A stretch of DNA of 43,545 nt from Lachnospiraceae bacterium (GCA_023664705.1 JAMPFE010000012.1:1-43545); one strand, 5' to 3'; positions 1 through 7,349 are shown, counted from the first letter of the stretch. Notes: a model not told the origin generated them from the letters alone. Made by a program: numbers and translations.

Positions 1-103
1 GCACCCGCGCCGTAACCGCCGCGCCGTCGGGAAGCTCATTGCAGCGCGCCTTGAGGTAGTTGTTGGTGGAATCCGTCTCGTCCAAGAAAATCAAGTTTTC
101 CAT
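1..103 (-). CDS. birA: Biotin--protein ligase BirA, N-terminal fragment
   Basis: The reverse strand encodes about 34 residues beginning MENLIFLDETDSTNNYLK before the window edge cuts the gene. The D-S-T-N-x-Y-L-K stretch is the conserved N-terminal motif of the biotin-protein ligase catalytic domain, which makes biotinyl-AMP and transfers biotin to a lysine of carrier proteins. The catalytic domain starts almost at residue 1, so this copy appears to lack the DNA-binding repressor domain of bifunctional BirA. It starts 5 bases after the stop of the upstream yfcE-like gene, so the two are probably co-transcribed. The rest lies outside the window, so the name rests on a short but characteristic stretch. 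Confidence 0.75.
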   Translation of the reverse strand, partial: MENLIFLDETDSTNNYLKARCNELPDGAAVTARV

Positions 104-108
104 GATAA

Positions 109-591
109 TTATCTCTCTAAAGTGATGATGTCCGTTTCGATTTGTCCATTATCCGTCAAACGGATAACGCCGTAGCTCGGCGGATTTCCCCCGCGCGGCT
201 CGGAGGGGCTGCCCGGGTTCATCACGAAAACGCCGCCGACCTCCTCCGCAAAACGGACGTGGGTGTGTCCGTAGAGGGCTGTTTTGCAGCCGTTCATTAT
301 CGCCGTCGCCACGAGAAGTCCGACCCCGCCGTTCACGGCGTGGTTATGCCCGTGGCAGCAGAAAATTTTCATGCCGCCCGCTTGGACGATATGGGTCTGC
401 TCGTGCGCGCCGTAATCGCAGTTCCCGCCGACGTAGACCATCGGCAGCTGCGGAAACGCCTTGCCCAGCTCGGCAAATTCCCGTTCGCCGTCGCCGAGGT
501 GAACGAGCATATCCGCGTCGGGGTTTTTCCGCACTATATCCTCAAGCGCCGCGTAGTTCCTATGAGTATCCGATACGACAAGTATTTTCAT
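109..591 (-). CDS. YfcE/MJ0936-family metallophosphoesterase
   Basis: A 160-residue single-domain calcineurin-like phosphodiesterase of the YfcE/Vps29-like class. Metal-binding motifs appear in the expected order: D8-x-H10 (SDTH), G-D at 33-34, G-N-x-D at 56-59, H80-G-H82, and G-H-T-H at 108-111. N-P-G-S at 125-128 is typical of the family. Known members hydrolyse phosphodiester model substrates with two metal ions, and their physiological substrate is usually unknown. The start at 591 is chosen over a longer frame from 612 because it gives MKILVVSDTH directly, with an AAAGGGG ribosome binding site just upstream. The longer form would place that site inside the coding region. It is the first gene of a pair with birA. 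Confidence 0.85.
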   Translation of the reverse strand: MKILVVSDTHRNYAALEDIVRKNPDADMLVHLGDGEREFAELGKAFPQLPMVYVGGNCDYGAHEQTHIVQAGGMKIFCCHGHNHAVNGGVGLLVATAIMNGCKTALYGHTHVRFAEEVGGVFVMNPGSPSEPRGGNPPSYGVIRLTDNGQIETDIITLER

Positions 592-620
592 TTCAACGCC
601 CCTTTCAAGCATATCGTTTC

Positions 621-649
621 ATTATACCATAAATTCTCGGAAAATAAAA
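621..649 (-). promoter_or_regulatory. Candidate promoter of the yfcE-birA pair
   Basis: On the minus strand TATAAT (626-621) is preceded by TGG, an extended -10. The -35 position (649-644) reads TTTTAT, a poor match, so recognition would depend on the extended -10. The -10 lies about 30 bases upstream of the yfcE start codon. Confidence 0.5.
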
Positions 650-686
650 GGGGTTTTTCGGCAATTTTTTTAAGGAGGAGATTTTT

Positions 687-923
687 ATGAACGAAAAAAA
701 TCTTGACAGGCTGATAAACGCGGCGAGCGAAAAGCTGGGAACGCCGCCCGACAAGCTCAGGAAAACGCTTGAAAACGGCGATGTAAAGGGCTTGTCGGCG
801 GGACTGTCGAAATCGGACAAGGAAAAGCTGCGCGAGGTGCTTGCCAACAAGGAGCTCATGGAGAAGCTCCGCCGCGCGTCAAGCCCCGACGACATAATGA
901 AAATCCTGATGAACAAGCGGTAG
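687..923 (+). CDS. Small charged protein of unknown function
   Basis: A 78-residue soluble protein, not recognised as any named family. It is rich in Lys, Glu and Leu, lacks cysteine, signal peptide and membrane segment, and looks mostly helical, with many K-L, E-K-L and K-x-L repeats. The start has a clear AAGGAGG site about 7 bases upstream. It lies 14 bases before the next small gene in the same direction, and a third small gene follows, so the three probably form one transcript. No obvious promoter was found in the 90 bases upstream. A real gene is supported by the ribosome binding site and by the tight spacing. Confidence 0.65.
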   Translation: MNEKNLDRLINAASEKLGTPPDKLRKTLENGDVKGLSAGLSKSDKEKLREVLANKELMEKLRRASSPDDIMKILMNKR

Positions 924-936
924 AAGGGAGGAGCGC

Positions 937-1257
937 ATGGACAATATCGAGGACATTCTCCGTGCGCTCGCGGAGGATGACGATGACGACAAGCGTGCCG
1001 ACAGCGCCGAAAGCGCCCCGACGAACGAACAAGGCGGCGGGCTGTTTTCGGGGCTCGACCCCGAGATGCTGCTGAAGATGCTCAGCCTTTTCGAGACGTT
1101 CAATCAGCCCGACGACAACGAGCGCTTTCTTCTCGCGCTGAAGCCCCTGCTCCGCGAGGAGAACCGCCCGAAGATAGACTCGGCGGTGCGGCTGATGAAG
1201 CTGTTCACGCTGCTTCCGCTGCTCGGGGAGAGCGGTCTTTTCAACAAGCTTATCTGA
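937..1257 (+). CDS. Small acidic protein of unknown function
   Basis: A 106-residue protein with a very acidic N-terminus (a run of five Asp at about residues 14-18), a Gly-rich break near residues 33-40, and a Leu-rich helical C-terminal half with repeated amphipathic Leu spacing. No membrane segment is certain. The start has a GGGAGG site 6-7 bases upstream and follows the previous gene by 13 bases. The layout (acidic tail, Gly linker, helical domain) is seen in small accessory proteins of Clostridia, but I do not recognise a function. Confidence 0.65.
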   Translation: MDNIEDILRALAEDDDDDKRADSAESAPTNEQGGGLFSGLDPEMLLKMLSLFETFNQPDDNERFLLALKPLLREENRPKIDSAVRLMKLFTLLPLLGESGLFNKLI

Positions 1258-1266
1258 GGTGGTCTT

Positions 1267-1551
1267 ATGGTATGGAATTCAACGCAATCCGCATTATACA
1301 AGGCAATTGACAAATACAACGGGGACGCTCCCGCCGAGAGCAAAGCCGAGAACAACGCTCGGGAATGTCCCCGCGCCGAAAGGGAAGCCCCCTGCGCCCG
1401 CTGCCCGAAAAGCCGCGCGCCTGCCGACCCCGTCTCGCGGATCTTGTCCGACAGGGATATGCTGCTCATCGCGGGGCTGATATTTGTGCTGCTGCGCGAA
1501 AACGCCGACAAAAAGCTGATACTGGCGCTGGCGATAGTGCTTTTAGGTTAA
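1267..1551 (+). CDS. Small protein with hydrophobic C-terminus
   Basis: A 94-residue unknown protein. The middle carries three cysteines (C34, C43, C46, the last two as C-A-R-C), a possible but unproven metal or disulfide site. The C-terminal 30 residues form two short hydrophobic stretches (LLIAGLIFVLL and LILALAIVLLG) split by a charged R-E-N-A-D-K-K turn, suggesting a membrane hairpin. The start at 1267 follows a GAGGTGG site and lies 9 bases after the previous stop. It is the last gene of the three-gene cluster; no terminator is evident before the next promoter. Confidence 0.55.
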   Translation: MVWNSTQSALYKAIDKYNGDAPAESKAENNARECPRAEREAPCARCPKSRAPADPVSRILSDRDMLLIAGLIFVLLRENADKKLILALAIVLLG

Positions 1552-1591
1552 ATTGCACAATAATTTTTATTGAAAGCGACGTATTTTCGGC

Positions 1592-1620
1592 TTGAAATCC
1601 TAATGGAAATGTGTTATAAT
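1592..1620 (+). promoter_or_regulatory. Sigma-A promoter of the cysE T-box operon
   Basis: TTGAAA at 1592-1597 and TATAAT at 1615-1620 are 17 bases apart, with TGT just before the -10 (extended -10). Transcription would begin near 1627 and enter the T-box leader. Confidence 0.85.
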
Positions 1621-1631
1621 AAAATATATGT

Positions 1632-1892
1632 AATGACTTAGCAGTCAGAGTAATCGGGTCTGCGGAGCACAGAGAGCCGCGCGGCGCTGAAAGCGCGGAG
1701 TCCGCTTCCGATGAAGTGCGGCTGTTGGAGCGTTTTCGGACGCTTCGGTCGGCGCGGGGAATTTTCAGTATCCGCGCCCGTTTTCCGCGTTAAGGAGCAA
1801 CGAGGGGCTATTCGCCCGAAGCGAAGTGGAACAGCGTTTCGCACGCCTTCGCGCAGTACATTTGCTGTACGCGCGGGGCGCTTTGTGTTTTT
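1632..1892 (+). promoter_or_regulatory. T-box leader, Cys specifier (UGC)
   Basis: This is a tRNA-sensing leader that senses uncharged tRNA-Cys and permits read-through into cysE-cysS. Stem I shows the AGAGAG element near 1670 and the GCTGAAAGC loop near 1686. On its 3' side GAAG is followed by TGC at 1717-1719, in specifier position, a cysteine codon. The T-box bulge appears as TGGAACAGCG around 1827-1836, inside a stem of GCGAA (1821-1825) and TTCGC (1838-1842), the antiterminator. A competing terminator follows. The specifier agrees with the two downstream genes, which is strong support. Confidence 0.9.
1844..1892 (+). terminator. T-box attenuator terminator
   Basis: Stem arms GCC...GCGC..GTACA and TGTAC.GCGC..GGC, with one bulged A, enclose a short TTTGC loop and are followed by a T-rich run (TTTGTGTTTTT) ending at about 1892. 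It overlaps the 3' side of the antiterminator and lies 18 bases before the cysE start, as expected for a T-box. Confidence 0.75.
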
Positions 1893-1909
1893 CGGGAGGG
1901 GGACAGCCT

Positions 1910-2575
1910 ATGTTTGAGCGCTTGAAAGAGGAAATAGCGTCGATAAAGGCGCGCGACCCCGCCGTCCGTTCGGCGTGGGAGGTGCTGTTCCTTTATCCGT
2001 CGTATAAGGCGGTTAGGAGCTACCGCGTCGCGCACTGGTTTCACGAGCGCGGACATTATTTCATCGCGCGCTGGATATCGCAGCGCTCGCGCCATAAGAC
2101 GGGCATTGAAATTCACCCCGGCGCCAAAATCGGAAAGGGTCTGTTCATCGACCACGGCGCGGGCGTGGTCATCGGCGAGACCACGGAGATAGGCGACAAC
2201 TGCACGCTCTATCAGAACGTCACGCTCGGCGGCACGGGAAAGGACGTCGGAAAGCGCCACCCCACCCTCGGCGACAACGTTATGGTGGGCGCGGGCGCGC
2301 GCGTTCTCGGACCGTTCCGCATAGGCGACAATTCCAAGATAGCCGCAAACGCCGTCGTCCTCGAGGAGGTCCCCCCGAACTGCACGGCGGTCGGCGTCCC
2401 CGCGAGGGTAGTCAAGCGCGACGGGATAAGGATAGCGAACAGCGACCTCGACCAGATACACGTTCCCGACCCCGTCTCCGAGATATTGTGCAGCCACCTG
2501 ATGTACATCGACAGGCTCACGAAAGAGGTCGGCGAGCTGCGCGCCGAGATAGACAGGCTGAAAGAAAAGGAGTAG
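1910..2575 (+). CDS. cysE: Serine O-acetyltransferase
   Basis: A 221-residue serine acetyltransferase, which makes O-acetylserine from serine and acetyl-CoA, the first step of cysteine synthesis. After an N-terminal helical part comes the left-handed beta-helix of hexapeptide repeats, beginning at H-P-G-A-K-I-G and including H-G-A-G-V-V-I-G-E-T and L-G-G-T-G-K, both diagnostic of CysE. The C-terminus carries a charged helix of about 30 residues. It is of the short EpsC-like type common in Firmicutes. The start at 1910 is chosen because a GGGAGGGGG site lies just upstream; a longer reading from 1826 would overlap the T-box. It precedes cysS by 2 bases. Confidence 0.95.
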   Translation: MFERLKEEIASIKARDPAVRSAWEVLFLYPSYKAVRSYRVAHWFHERGHYFIARWISQRSRHKTGIEIHPGAKIGKGLFIDHGAGVVIGETTEIGDNCTLYQNVTLGGTGKDVGKRHPTLGDNVMVGAGARVLGPFRIGDNSKIAANAVVLEEVPPNCTAVGVPARVVKRDGIRIANSDLDQIHVPDPVSEILCSHLMYIDRLTKEVGELRAEIDRLKEKE

Positions 2576-2577
2576 CT

Positions 2578-3969
2578 ATGTATATATACAACACGATGAC
2601 GAGAAAAAAAGAGGAGCTCGTTCCCATCGAGGCGGGCGTAGTAAAGATATATTGCTGCGGTCCGACCGTCTACAATCTTATCCACATCGGCAACGCCCGC
2701 GCTCTGTGCGTTTTCGATACGCTGCGGCGCTATCTTGAGTTCCGCGGCTATAAGGTGCTGTACGTGCAGAATTTCACCGACGTCGACGACAAGATAATCA
2801 AGAAGGCAAACGAGCTCGGAAAGACCTCCTCCGAGGTCTCCGAGAACGCGATAAAGGAGTATTTCACCGACGCGGAGGGGCTGAATGTCCGCCGCGCCGA
2901 TATCCACCCCAAGGTCACAGAGAATATGGGCGTCATCATCGACATCGTAAAGACCCTCGTCGACAAGGGCTATGCCTACGAGGCGGACGGCGACGTTTAT
3001 TTCGAGACTTCAAAATTCCCCGAGTACGGCAAGCTCTCGCATCAGCCGCTCGACGACCTCAAGGCGGGCGCGCGCATCGAGGTCGGCGAAAAAAAGCGCG
3101 ACCCCATGGATTTCGCGGTCTGGAAAGCCGCCAAGCCCGGCGAGCCCTGCTGGGAGTCCCCGTTCGGCAACGGCAGACCCGGCTGGCACATCGAGTGCTC
3201 GGCAATGTCACGGCACTATATCGGCGACACGATCGACATTCACGGCGGCGGCAGCGACCTCATCTTCCCGCACCACGAAAACGAGATAGCTCAGAGCGAG
3301 TGCGCGACGGGCTCTCCGCTTGCCAAGATATGGATGCACAACGGAATGCTCAACGTCGACAACAAAAAAATGTCCAAATCGGCGGGGAACTTCTTCATGG
3401 TGCGCGATCTTTCGGAAAAATACGGCTACGAGCCGATAAGATTTATGCTGCTCTCCGTGCATTACCGCAGCCAGCTCAACTACACGCTCGAGGTCATCGA
3501 GAGCTGCAAATCGGCGCTGTCGCGCCTGTACACCTGCCGCGACAGCATGGAGCGCGTTCTCGCTGCGGCTGCCGACGGAGACGCGAAGCCGAGCGTTCTC
3601 GAGGACGTCAAAACAGCCCGCGAGAGCTTTAACAAGGCGATGGACGATGATTTCAACACCGCGGACGGCATTGCGGCGGTTTTCGAGCTCGTGCGCAAGA
3701 TAAACACCGCGCTCGCGAGCCCCGACGTTACCAAGGGAGACATAAAAGCCTATCAAGATGAATTTACGGCATTGACAAACGTGCTCGGTTTGTTGTATAA
3801 TAAGAGAGACGAGGAGATACCCGCGGAGATAGCCGCGCTCATCGAGGAGAGAAAAGCCGCGCGCAAGGCAAAGGATTTCGCCAAGGCGGACGCTCTGCGC
3901 GACAGGATAACGCAAATGGGCTACATCGTCGAGGAAACGCGGCAGGGTACCGTCGTTAAAAAGGCATAA
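2578..3969 (+). CDS. cysS: Cysteinyl-tRNA synthetase
   Basis: A 463-residue class I aminoacyl-tRNA synthetase that charges tRNA-Cys. The HIGH signature is the H-I-G-N part of GPTVYNLIHIGNAR near residues 28-41, and KMSKS occurs in NKKMSKSAGNFF. The four zinc ligands are visible: Cys in the YCCGPT segment, Cys in WHIECS, and His and Glu in HHENEIAQ. The C-terminal region holds the helical DALR-like tRNA-binding domain. The start at 2578 is preceded by AAGGAG at the end of cysE; a longer frame inside cysE is rejected. It sits in the T-box operon, matching its Cys specifier. Confidence 0.97.
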   Translation: MYIYNTMTRKKEELVPIEAGVVKIYCCGPTVYNLIHIGNARALCVFDTLRRYLEFRGYKVLYVQNFTDVDDKIIKKANELGKTSSEVSENAIKEYFTDAEGLNVRRADIHPKVTENMGVIIDIVKTLVDKGYAYEADGDVYFETSKFPEYGKLSHQPLDDLKAGARIEVGEKKRDPMDFAVWKAAKPGEPCWESPFGNGRPGWHIECSAMSRHYIGDTIDIHGGGSDLIFPHHENEIAQSECATGSPLAKIWMHNGMLNVDNKKMSKSAGNFFMVRDLSEKYGYEPIRFMLLSVHYRSQLNYTLEVIESCKSALSRLYTCRDSMERVLAAAADGDAKPSVLEDVKTARESFNKAMDDDFNTADGIAAVFELVRKINTALASPDVTKGDIKAYQDEFTALTNVLGLLYNKRDEEIPAEIAALIEERKAARKAKDFAKADALRDRITQMGYIVEETRQGTVVKKA

Positions 3970-3987
3970 TGTGAAAGGACTGTGGAT

Positions 3988-4815
3988 TTGAAAAAGATTT
4001 TTGCCGCGCTGTCGGCAGTCATTATGGCGGCGCTCACGGGCTGCTCTGCAGCGGCGCCGAACGGCATGCTGAGCTACGATTTCGCCGCGATGAGCATGGA
4101 TTTCGTGCAGCTCTCGCTCCCAAAAGACGGCGATACCATAGCGGTTTTCGACACCGATTACGGCGAGATAAGGGTCGTGCTTTACGAAGAGTACGCGCCC
4201 GTAAAGGTCGCTTCGTTCATCGAAAAGGCGAACGCGGGCGATTACGATAACATGGAGATAAAGGGCGTGAGCAACGACGTTTATTTCCTCACGGGCGGCT
4301 ACGAGAACTCCAAAGGGCAGTATATCGGCAGAGACGACAACGCCGAGCTTCTCGCCAACGAGTACACACCCGAGCTCTGGCCGTTCAGAGGAGCGCTTAT
4401 GGGTTTCTCGGAGCAGTCGGGCAGCAGCGACGCGCGCTGGTTCATGTGCTGGGACGACGACGAAAATCTTACCGTCGAAGCCGTAAACGAGCTCAAAAGC
4501 GGCGCGTCCGGCATAGAGGACGAGCAGCGGCGCGATAATATGCTCGCGCTGTTCGACAAGTTTTACGAGGTCGGCGGCGTGTTCGGAATGGCGGGAGAAT
4601 TTACCGTTTTCGGACAGACGTATCTCGGCTTCGACGTAGTGGAAAAGCTCACGCATATCCCCGCCGACGACAGCGGACAAGCAACGTCGAGCGTGCTGAT
4701 AAAAAGCGTGACTATCTCGGAATTTAAGGACGGCGACGAGACCGACGAATTCCCGTTCGCCCACCCCGAGGGGCTTCCCGAGGAAAGCGCGTCGGACGGA
4801 CAGTCGGGCGAATGA
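3988..4815 (+). CDS. Degenerate cyclophilin-like lipoprotein
   Basis: A 275-residue predicted lipoprotein: Lys-Lys, a hydrophobic stretch, then a lipobox L-T-G-C at about residues 16-19. The remainder is cyclophilin-like (the D-T-D-Y-G-E-I strand, L-Y-E-E-Y-A-P, and a V-F-G-Q-T-Y-L-G-F-D-V-V end motif). It lacks the catalytic features of its two downstream paralogues: the H-R-V of the active-site strand is replaced by K-G-V, and the F-Q-G-G that follows is L-T-G-G. The start is taken as TTG at 3988, because AAAGGA at 3973-3978 is 9 bases away, whereas GTG at 3982 is only 3 bases from it. It follows cysS by 18 bases. It may be a non-catalytic binding or scaffold protein. Confidence 0.75.
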   Translation: MKKIFAALSAVIMAALTGCSAAAPNGMLSYDFAAMSMDFVQLSLPKDGDTIAVFDTDYGEIRVVLYEEYAPVKVASFIEKANAGDYDNMEIKGVSNDVYFLTGGYENSKGQYIGRDDNAELLANEYTPELWPFRGALMGFSEQSGSSDARWFMCWDDDENLTVEAVNELKSGASGIEDEQRRDNMLALFDKFYEVGGVFGMAGEFTVFGQTYLGFDVVEKLTHIPADDSGQATSSVLIKSVTISEFKDGDETDEFPFAHPEGLPEESASDGQSGE

Positions 4816-4831
4816 ACGGAGGAGTGATAAA

Positions 4832-5677
4832 ATGAAGCTGAAAAACGCTTTGATGTGTGCGGCTCTGGCGGCGGGTATGCTGCTTACGGGCTGCAATAAC
4901 GGCGATAAATCGAGCGGCTCGGGAAGCTCCGTCGTTGTGGACGCGGAAAGTCTCGGGGACTTTAAGGGCAATATGCTCGCGGTCACACCCAAGGAGGGCG
5001 ACCTTATAGCGACGTTCGAGATAGAGGGCTTCGGCACGATAAAGGCGGTGCTGTTCCCCGAGGCGGCTCCCGTGGGCGTGGAGAATTTCCAAAAGCTCTG
5101 CGAGGCGGGCTATTACAAGGGCTTGAAGATACACCGCGTTATCTCCGACTTTATGTTTCAGGGCGGCTCGCTCAACGGCGACGGAACGGGCGGCGAGGCT
5201 CTTGTGAACGGCGGCTCCTTCGGCATCGAGACCAACGACAATCTCCGCCATTTCTACGGGGCGCTCTGCTACGCCAACGCGGGCGGGCAGAATTCCACGC
5301 AGTTCTATATCGTCAACAATAAGACCTACGACCCCGCCGAGGATATAGAGTTAGCCGAACAAACTCTCGCCGAGGTGCGCGAGATGATAAAGCAGTCGGA
5401 AAGCAATTCCGACGCCGACGCGGTGGAGTTCTACAAGTCCTACGAGGAGGCGTTCACGGGTCTCCTGAAAATATTGCCGTACTATTCGGGAAGAGGCGGT
5501 TATCCCGGGCTCGACGGCAGCTACACCGTTTTCGGGCAGGTCTACGAGGGCTTTGACGTTATCGACAGCATTTCCGCGGTCGAGGTCGAGGACAGCGGCA
5601 ATGACTCGCAGCCGTCCAAGCCCGTGAACGACATCATCATCACGAACGTTTACGTATCAAAGTATGTGGAGGGTTAA
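4832..5677 (+). CDS. Cyclophilin-type peptidyl-prolyl isomerase lipoprotein
   Basis: A 281-residue lipoprotein with N-terminal MKLKNALM, a hydrophobic stretch and lipobox L-T-G-C at about residues 18-21. The cyclophilin domain contains K-I-H-R-V (catalytic Arg equivalent to Arg55 of human CypA), F-M-F-Q-G-G-S, and G-Q-N-S-T-Q-F-Y-I-V. An insertion of roughly 60 residues (E-x-A-E-Q-T-L-A-E-V and onward) precedes the final Y-T-V-F-G-Q-V-Y-E-G-F-D-V-I motif. Such enzymes isomerise Xaa-Pro bonds on the outside of the membrane. A GGAG site precedes the start. It is 16 bases after the degenerate paralogue and 3 bases before the third. Confidence 0.9.
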   Translation: MKLKNALMCAALAAGMLLTGCNNGDKSSGSGSSVVVDAESLGDFKGNMLAVTPKEGDLIATFEIEGFGTIKAVLFPEAAPVGVENFQKLCEAGYYKGLKIHRVISDFMFQGGSLNGDGTGGEALVNGGSFGIETNDNLRHFYGALCYANAGGQNSTQFYIVNNKTYDPAEDIELAEQTLAEVREMIKQSESNSDADAVEFYKSYEEAFTGLLKILPYYSGRGGYPGLDGSYTVFGQVYEGFDVIDSISAVEVEDSGNDSQPSKPVNDIIITNVYVSKYVEG

Positions 5678-5680
5678 AGT

Positions 5681-6535
5681 ATGAAAGGATTTGCTAAAAT
5701 CGTTCTGAGCGCGGCGCTGGCGGCGTCCTGTATGCTCGGTCTCACGGGCTGTGATAAAGCGCCCGCGGGCAACATTTCCAACAGCATGACCTTTAACGAG
5801 GGCGACAAGCTCGCCGAGATAGTTATCGAGGACTACGGAACGCTGAAGATAAAGCTCTATCCCGACCTCGCGCCTAACGCGGTCGACAATTTTATACAGC
5901 TCGCCGAGAGCGGCTACTACAACGGGCTTAAAATACACCGCGTCGAAAAGGATATGTGCGTACAGGGCGGTTCGCTGTACGGCGACGGAATGGGCGGCGA
6001 GGCTCTCGTGAGTGACACGGGCTCCTTCGGCGTCGAGACCAGCCCCGATCTGCGCAACTTCTACGGAGCGGTCGGCTACGCCAACGAAAGCGGGCTGAAC
6101 ACCACGCAGTTCTACATAGTCACCGCGCAGACGCAAACCGACATCACGCAGTACGACCCGCCCACGATCCGCGAAAGAGCCGCGGAGTTCACCGCCGCCA
6201 AGGAGGGCATGGAAAACACCGACCCGTCGTATGAATATGTCGGGGCAATGGAAACGTATTACACCAACCTCGCGGATATGATAGAAAACGCCACCGAGGA
6301 GATAATCGAAAAGTACAACACTATCGGCGGATATCCTCTCTGGGACGGCGGCTATACCGTTTTCGGGCAGGTCTACGACAGCTTTGACGTGCTCGAAAGG
6401 CTTGCGGCTGCCGAGGTGACGACCGACAAGAACGGCGTAAAATGCAAGCCAGTGACCGACATCGTAATCAGCTCCGTGACCGTCACCGACTTTGTGATGC
6501 CCGAGGAGAACCCCGACGAGGCGGAGTCCGAATAA
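5681..6535 (+). CDS. Cyclophilin-type peptidyl-prolyl isomerase lipoprotein
   Basis: A 284-residue lipoprotein and paralogue of the preceding gene: lipobox L-T-G-C at about residues 21-24, then a cyclophilin domain with K-I-H-R-V, V-Q-G-G-S-L-Y-G-D-G and N-T-T-Q-F-Y-I-V. The Phe before the catalytic Gln region is replaced by Cys-Val (M-C-V-Q-G-G), a milder change than in the first paralogue. The same family insertion precedes Y-T-V-F-G-Q-V-Y-D-S-F-D-V-L. It is the last gene of the operon and is followed by a 16-bp terminator hairpin. The conserved catalytic Arg and Gln make activity likely. Confidence 0.9.
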   Translation: MKGFAKIVLSAALAASCMLGLTGCDKAPAGNISNSMTFNEGDKLAEIVIEDYGTLKIKLYPDLAPNAVDNFIQLAESGYYNGLKIHRVEKDMCVQGGSLYGDGMGGEALVSDTGSFGVETSPDLRNFYGAVGYANESGLNTTQFYIVTAQTQTDITQYDPPTIRERAAEFTAAKEGMENTDPSYEYVGAMETYYTNLADMIENATEEIIEKYNTIGGYPLWDGGYTVFGQVYDSFDVLERLAAAEVTTDKNGVKCKPVTDIVISSVTVTDFVMPEENPDEAESE

Positions 6536-6574
6536 TCGTAAGGCGCGCCGTTAAGGAGCGTGCGGTACAGAAGC

Positions 6575-6615
6575 ATTTCGGTGTCGAGCGAACACGCTTG
6601 ACACCGAAATTTTCT
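6575..6615 (+). terminator. Rho-independent terminator of the cys-cyclophilin operon
   Basis: A near-perfect 16-bp stem (ATTTCGGTGTCGAGCG against CGCTTGACACCGAAAT, with one G-T pair), loop AACA, then TTTCT. It ends the plus-strand operon 40 bases after the third cyclophilin gene. Confidence 0.85.
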
Positions 6616-6644
6616 ATGAGACGAATTGCGAAAGGCGGCACGCC

Positions 6645-7106
6645 TTATGCGACAAGCTTAGCGAGAGCGGGGTAATTTCGTTCGTTTTCGGACTGTCCGA
6701 GGAACTCTTTTACCGTATCCTTAAGGTCGGGGCAAAGCTCAAGCAGCTCGGGATTGCGGGATATTATTTTGGGATTTTCAGCCAGAATGGAGGGCTCATC
6801 CGCCAGTATTTCCGCGACAATGGGCTTTATTGCGGGGTTCGCGAGGAAAATCACGGGTTCGCGGGTGATAATGTACGGATCTTCTTTGAGAATATCGGCG
6901 ACAAAGCGCTTGTAATCGTCTGTTGCGAGCTCTTCTTCGTTGTTTTCCAAAAGAGCGCTCATATACATCGAGGGTCTCAGATCGGTAACGCCGTGCTCGC
7001 TTCTGGCCGTTTCGACGAGCAGCCAGATCATGAACGAATTTGACAGCACCAGAAGTCCGAATATAACGGCAAGAACAGTGAGGATTATTTTTTTGGCTTT
7101 TGTCAT
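6645..7106 (-). CDS. Membrane-anchored heptapeptide-repeat protein
   Basis: A 153-residue protein of no recognised family. It starts with K-A-K-K and one membrane segment (about residues 8-31), giving a single-pass anchor with the rest probably outside the cell. Residues 76-128 carry an exact 7-residue periodicity: Pro at 77, 84, 91, 105, 112, 119 and 126, each preceded by Asp, Glu, Asn or once Cys, and followed two residues later by Ile or Leu (79, 86, 93, 100, 107, 114, 121, 128). Only the fourth unit (position 98) has Ala in place of Pro. The start at 7106 is preceded by GAAAGGAAA; a longer frame from 7289 would run through the promoter and is rejected. It is monocistronic and convergent with the cyclophilin operon. 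Confidence 0.75.
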   Translation of the reverse strand: MTKAKKIILTVLAVIFGLLVLSNSFMIWLLVETARSEHGVTDLRPSMYMSALLENNEEELATDDYKRFVADILKEDPYIITREPVIFLANPAIKPIVAEILADEPSILAENPKIISRNPELLELCPDLKDTVKEFLGQSENERNYPALAKLVA

Positions 7107-7178
7107 AATTATTTCCTTTCGTACAAAAACAAGTCTTTTCTTCTCGGTTTTGAGTTTTAAGGCTATATATATATATAT

Positions 7179-7207
7179 ATTATAGCGTGACGATAAAAAG
7201 ATGTCAA
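7179..7207 (-). promoter_or_regulatory. Sigma-A promoter of the heptapeptide-repeat gene
   Basis: On the minus strand TTGACA (7207-7202) and TATAAT (7184-7179) are separated by exactly 17 bases. Downstream lies an alternating AT tract (7164-7180) in the untranslated leader. It is a strong consensus promoter without the TG extension seen at most others in the window. Confidence 0.9.
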
Positions 7208-7320
7208 GAGAGGGTGGGGTTGGCAAAATTGACGAATTTGACGGGCGAAATTTATTGAATTTGCCGAAAGACTGCCGAAAAAACGGCAATTATTTTTATT
7301 GAAAAACTCTCGTCACATAG

Positions 7321-7349
7321 TTGAAATATCCGAGGGAGTATGGTATAAT
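7321..7349 (+). promoter_or_regulatory. Sigma-A promoter of the HMGL-like operon
   Basis: TTGAAA at 7321-7326 and TATAAT at 7344-7349 with a 17-base spacer and TGG before the -10. It drives the four-gene run that starts at 7387. Confidence 0.85.

Noticed and set aside
142..690. Plus-strand frame opposite the yfcE-like gene
   Set aside because: It overlaps a gene with a complete metallophosphoesterase signature on the other strand and has no ribosome site.
7164..7181. AT dinucleotide tract as a phase-variation repeat
   Set aside because: It lies in an untranslated leader downstream of the -10, and variation cannot be judged from one sequence.
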